A stretch of DNA of 64,000 nucleotides, taken from NCBI RefSeq assembly GCF_001676785.2, contig NZ_CP015910.2, positions 992,001-1,056,000 on the forward strand, in the 5' to 3' direction. This document shows, in pieces, positions 61,812-64,000 of this stretch (the first letter of the stretch is position 1; each line of letters opens with the position of its first letter). Made by a program: the position numbers and the translations under genes. This DNA is from Brachyspira hyodysenteriae ATCC 27164. GTDB taxonomy: Bacteria > Spirochaetota > Brachyspiria > Brachyspirales > Brachyspiraceae. Under the pieces are notes generated by a model. The model had not been told where the DNA came from, searched no databases, and saw nothing but the letters and a program-made list of their open reading frames with translations.

Positions 61812-62008
61812 AGTTATTATATTTTAACATAAAAATTAATAAAAAGATATAAATTATATAGCATATATATGTGTTAGTTTATAAATAGCAGTATTATTTT
61901 TTTTCATAATTATGTACTAGTTAGGTATTTATTTTGATTATTTTATGAACTAAATTTAATGGATAATATACTGTAGTTAGGTATTATAAAAAAAATATAA
62001 AGATTTAA

Positions 62009-62037
62009 TTGAAATTGATAAAAAAATGTACTATACT
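62009..62037 (+). promoter_or_regulatory. thiolase promoter
   Basis: TTGAAA (62009-62014), a 17-nt spacer and TATACT (62032-62037) predict a start about 62044. Two copies of TAGTTAGGTATT, at 61918-61929 and 61974-61985 upstream, are possible regulator boxes. Confidence 0.65.
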
Positions 62038-62048
62038 AAAGGCAACAC

Positions 62049-62099
62049 ATGAATAGAAATGTGGAATTTAATAATTCTTTGGAGATTAAAAATGTCTAG
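62049..62099 (+). CDS. possible 16-codon leader peptide upstream of the thiolase
   Basis: ATG at 62049 opens a 16-codon frame ([16 protein letters not shown]) that ends at TAG 62097-62099, overlapping the thiolase start by 8 nt. It begins about 5 nt after the predicted transcription start, so it would be nearly leaderless. It may be a short regulatory reading frame or chance; no sequence conservation is available. Confidence 0.25.
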   Translation: MNRNVEFNNSLEIKNV

Positions 62100-63279
62100 A
62101 AAAATAGTAATAGCTAGTGCTTGCCGTACTGCAATAGGAAGTATGGGCGGATCTTTAAGTACAGTTCCAGCTGCAGAGTTGGGTGCAATAGTAATAAAAG
62201 AAGCATTGAACAGAGCTAAAGTAGCTCCTAATCAAGTTGATATGGTATATATGGGTTGTGTTATACAAGCATCACAAGGTCAGAACGTTGCTCGTCAAAG
62301 TTCTATAAAAGCAGGATTACCAGTAGAAGTACCTGCTATGACAATAAATGTTGTTTGCGGTTCAGGACTTGATGCTGTAAACATTGCTGCTAATATGATA
62401 GCTGCTGGAAATGCTGATATCGTGGTAGCAGGCGGTACTGAAAATATGTCATTAGCACCATATGCTCTTAAAAAAGCTCGTTATGGTTACAGACTTGGTA
62501 ATGATACAGTAATAGATACTATGGTTAATGATGCTTTAACAGATGCATTCAATAATTACCATATGGGTATTACAGCAGAAAACGTTTGTGATGATTGGAA
62601 ACTTACTCGTGAAGAATTAGATGCATTTGCTGCTAATTCTCAGCAGAAAGCAATTAAAGCTCAGGAAGCTGGTGCTTTCAAAAAAGAAATAGTACCTGTA
62701 ACTATCAAAACTAAAAAAGGCGATATCGTATTTGATAAAGATGAAGGCCCTAGAGCTGGAACTACAGTAGAAAGCTTGGCTAAATTAAAACCAGCATTCA
62801 AACCAGATGGTGGAAGAGTAACAGCAGGTAACTCTTCTAGTATTAATGACGGAGCTGCTGCAGTAGTAGTAATGAGCGAAGAAAAAGCTAAAGAATTAGG
62901 TATTAAACCTATGGCTACTTGGATTGCAGGCGGTTTAGGCGGTGTTGAACCTAGAATTATGGGTATCGGACCAGTTGCAGCTACTAAAAAATTAATGGCT
63001 AAAACAGGATTAACTATTAAAGATTTCGATATCATTGAATCTAATGAAGCTTTCGCTGCTCAGTCAGTTGCAGTTGGTAAAGAATTAGGTATCGATGTAG
63101 AAAAACAACTTAACCCTAATGGCGGTGCTATAGCTTTAGGACACCCAGTAGGTGCTTCTGGATGTAGAATCCTTGTTACTTTACTTCATGAAATGGAAGC
63201 TAAAAATGCTAAGAGAGGACTTGCTACTCTTTGTATTGGCGGCGGTATGGGTTGTGCTACTATAGTGGAAAGAGAATAG
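62092..63279 (+). CDS. acetyl-CoA acetyltransferase (thiolase)
   Basis: The 395-residue protein is a biosynthetic-type thiolase. The nucleophile cysteine is in [12 protein letters not shown] near residue 88, the catalytic histidine in [15 protein letters not shown] near 352, and the second cysteine in CIGGGMGCA near 382. It condenses two acetyl-CoA to acetoacetyl-CoA, the first step of butyrate synthesis, in keeping with the crotonase gene after it. I start it at ATG 62092, 7 nt after GGAG; the open frame further up lacks a better start. Confidence 0.93.
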   Translation: MSRKIVIASACRTAIGSMGGSLSTVPAAELGAIVIKEALNRAKVAPNQVDMVYMGCVIQASQGQNVARQSSIKAGLPVEVPAMTINVVCGSGLDAVNIAANMIAAGNADIVVAGGTENMSLAPYALKKARYGYRLGNDTVIDTMVNDALTDAFNNYHMGITAENVCDDWKLTREELDAFAANSQQKAIKAQEAGAFKKEIVPVTIKTKKGDIVFDKDEGPRAGTTVESLAKLKPAFKPDGGRVTAGNSSSINDGAAAVVVMSEEKAKELGIKPMATWIAGGLGGVEPRIMGIGPVAATKKLMAKTGLTIKDFDIIESNEAFAAQSVAVGKELGIDVEKQLNPNGGAIALGHPVGASGCRILVTLLHEMEAKNAKRGLATLCIGGGMGCATIVERE

Positions 63280-63360
63280 TAGAATAGTACTTTTTAATAA
63301 TAGATAGTGTTTAAGTCTGATTTATTTAATGAAATAACTTTTAACTAAGAAGGTTATTAA

Positions 63361-63399
63361 ATACTAGCCTTTGTATTATTAAAATATAAAGGCTAGTAT
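63361..63399 (+). other. 16-bp stem-loop between thiolase and crotonase
   Basis: Bases 63361-63376 pair with 63384-63399, 15 Watson-Crick pairs and one G-T, with a 7-nt loop. No T-run follows, so it may be an mRNA stability or attenuation element rather than a full terminator. Confidence 0.5.
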
Positions 63400-63455
63400 A
63401 TAAAATATTAAAATTATGGTTAATAATAACAATTTTAATGTGATAAGGAGACAAA

Positions 63456-64000
63456 ATGGAATTCATTAAATATGAAGAAAAAGGTATGATTGGTATTATC
63501 ACTATAAGCAGAGAAAAAGCTCTTAATGCTCTTAATTCTCAGGTTTTAGATGAAATCGAAAAAACTTTTGATTCTGTAGATGTTAATAATATAAGATGTT
63601 TAATTTTAACAGGCGCAGGCGATAAATCTTTTGTTGCAGGTGCTGATATATCTCAAATGAGTACATCCAGCAAAGCAGAGGGAGAGGCTTTTGGTAAAAA
63701 AGGAAACGATGTATTTAGAAAAATAGAAACTTTCCCTATTCCTGTAATAGCAGCTATTAATGGATTCGCTTTAGGCGGAGGATGTGAAATAGCTATGAGC
63801 TGCGATATTCGTATTTGTTCTGACAATGCTGTATTCGGTCAGCCTGAAGTAGGATTAGGAATCACTCCTGGTTTCGGAGGTACTCAAAGACTTCCTAGAA
63901 TCGTTGGTATGGGTATGGCTAAACAAATGATTTATGCCGGTAAAAATATTAAAGCTGATGAAGCATTAAGAATAGGACTTGTTAATGCAATTTATCCTCA
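63456..64000 (+). CDS. enoyl-CoA hydratase/crotonase, 5' part (cut by window end)
   Basis: An ATG at 63456, 5 nt after AAGGAG, opens a frame that runs off the window end; 181 codons are visible. The protein has the crotonase fold: LTGAGDKSFVAGADISQM is the first oxyanion-hole loop, and FALGGGCEIAMSCDIRI the second, with the catalytic glutamates expected in GQPEVGLGITPGFGGTQRL. It probably hydrates crotonyl-CoA (or reverses this) in butyrate formation, next to the thiolase 177 bp upstream. The 3' end lies outside the window. Confidence 0.92.
   Translation, partial: MEFIKYEEKGMIGIITISREKALNALNSQVLDEIEKTFDSVDVNNIRCLILTGAGDKSFVAGADISQMSTSSKAEGEAFGKKGNDVFRKIETFPIPVIAAINGFALGGGCEIAMSCDIRICSDNAVFGQPEVGLGITPGFGGTQRLPRIVGMGMAKQMIYAGKNIKADEALRIGLVNAIYP

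Noticed and set aside
62661..63035. Minus-strand frame of 124 codons within the thiolase gene
   Set aside because: The plus-strand thiolase has all catalytic motifs; the opposite frame has no start signal or domain.

Overview
The window is very AT-rich DNA with dense coding, Shine-Dalgarno-led genes, many stem-loop terminators and extracytoplasmic ankyrin-repeat proteins. Gene content (anaerobic purine and amino-acid fermentation, split transketolase, RpoN/HPF/EIIA/HprK block, KdsA, glycogen genes, thiolase plus crotonase) and base composition point to an anaerobic gut spirochaete, most likely Brachyspira. That placement is inferred from gene content and protein style, not from a marker gene.

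Region 1 (1-25.3 kb) is a purine-catabolism island. After the 3' end of a KtrB/TrkH-type potassium transporter comes a fused YqeC-MocA maturation protein. A minus-strand series follows: YheO-like regulator, YgeX, YgeY, YgeW, carbamate kinase, a three-subunit xanthine dehydrogenase and an NCS2 purine permease. Diverging from the regulator on the plus strand are SsnA, YgfK, a fused selenium-type xanthine dehydrogenase and YqeB. A hydantoinase-like HyuA lies slightly downstream, separated by an ankyrin lipoprotein and an Rpn-family nuclease. Together these supply purine uptake, hydroxylation, ring opening, release of 2,3-diaminopropionate-type intermediates to pyruvate and ammonia, and ATP from carbamoyl phosphate, plus proteins for a selenium-dependent molybdenum cofactor.

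Region 2 (25.4-36.1 kb) is carbohydrate handling. A LacI-type repressor, a sucrose-type PTS EIIBC and a GH32 hydrolase form a sucrose locus with a clear promoter and operator. GreA, glycogen synthase, a DJ-1-like protein, two tandem HAD phosphatases, GlgC and a secreted PepSY-like protein follow.

Region 3 (36.2-45.2 kb) holds a GH3 glucosidase, two GNAT acetyltransferases, KdsA, a GC-rich multi-hairpin element of about 135 bp, a nucleotidyltransferase, a GIY-YIG protein, a split transketolase, two small BFD-like [2Fe-2S] proteins (one with a TTG start) and an HdeD-like membrane protein.

Region 4 (45.3-56 kb) begins with RsmH and an FtsL-like protein, then a minus-strand block: a large DUF4132-like protein, RpoN, HPF, EIIA and HprK. 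Upstream of it are a secreted protein, a small ankyrin protein and a family-4 uracil-DNA glycosylase.

Region 5 (56-62 kb) repeats the ankyrin/Rpn theme (Rpn, ankyrin, Rpn), followed by MutL. All three Rpn genes in the window have a -10 box exactly 6 nt from the start codon, which predicts leaderless mRNAs. The window ends in a butyrate-type thiolase/crotonase pair, the latter cut by the window edge. No rRNA, tRNA, CRISPR array or insertion sequence was recognised.
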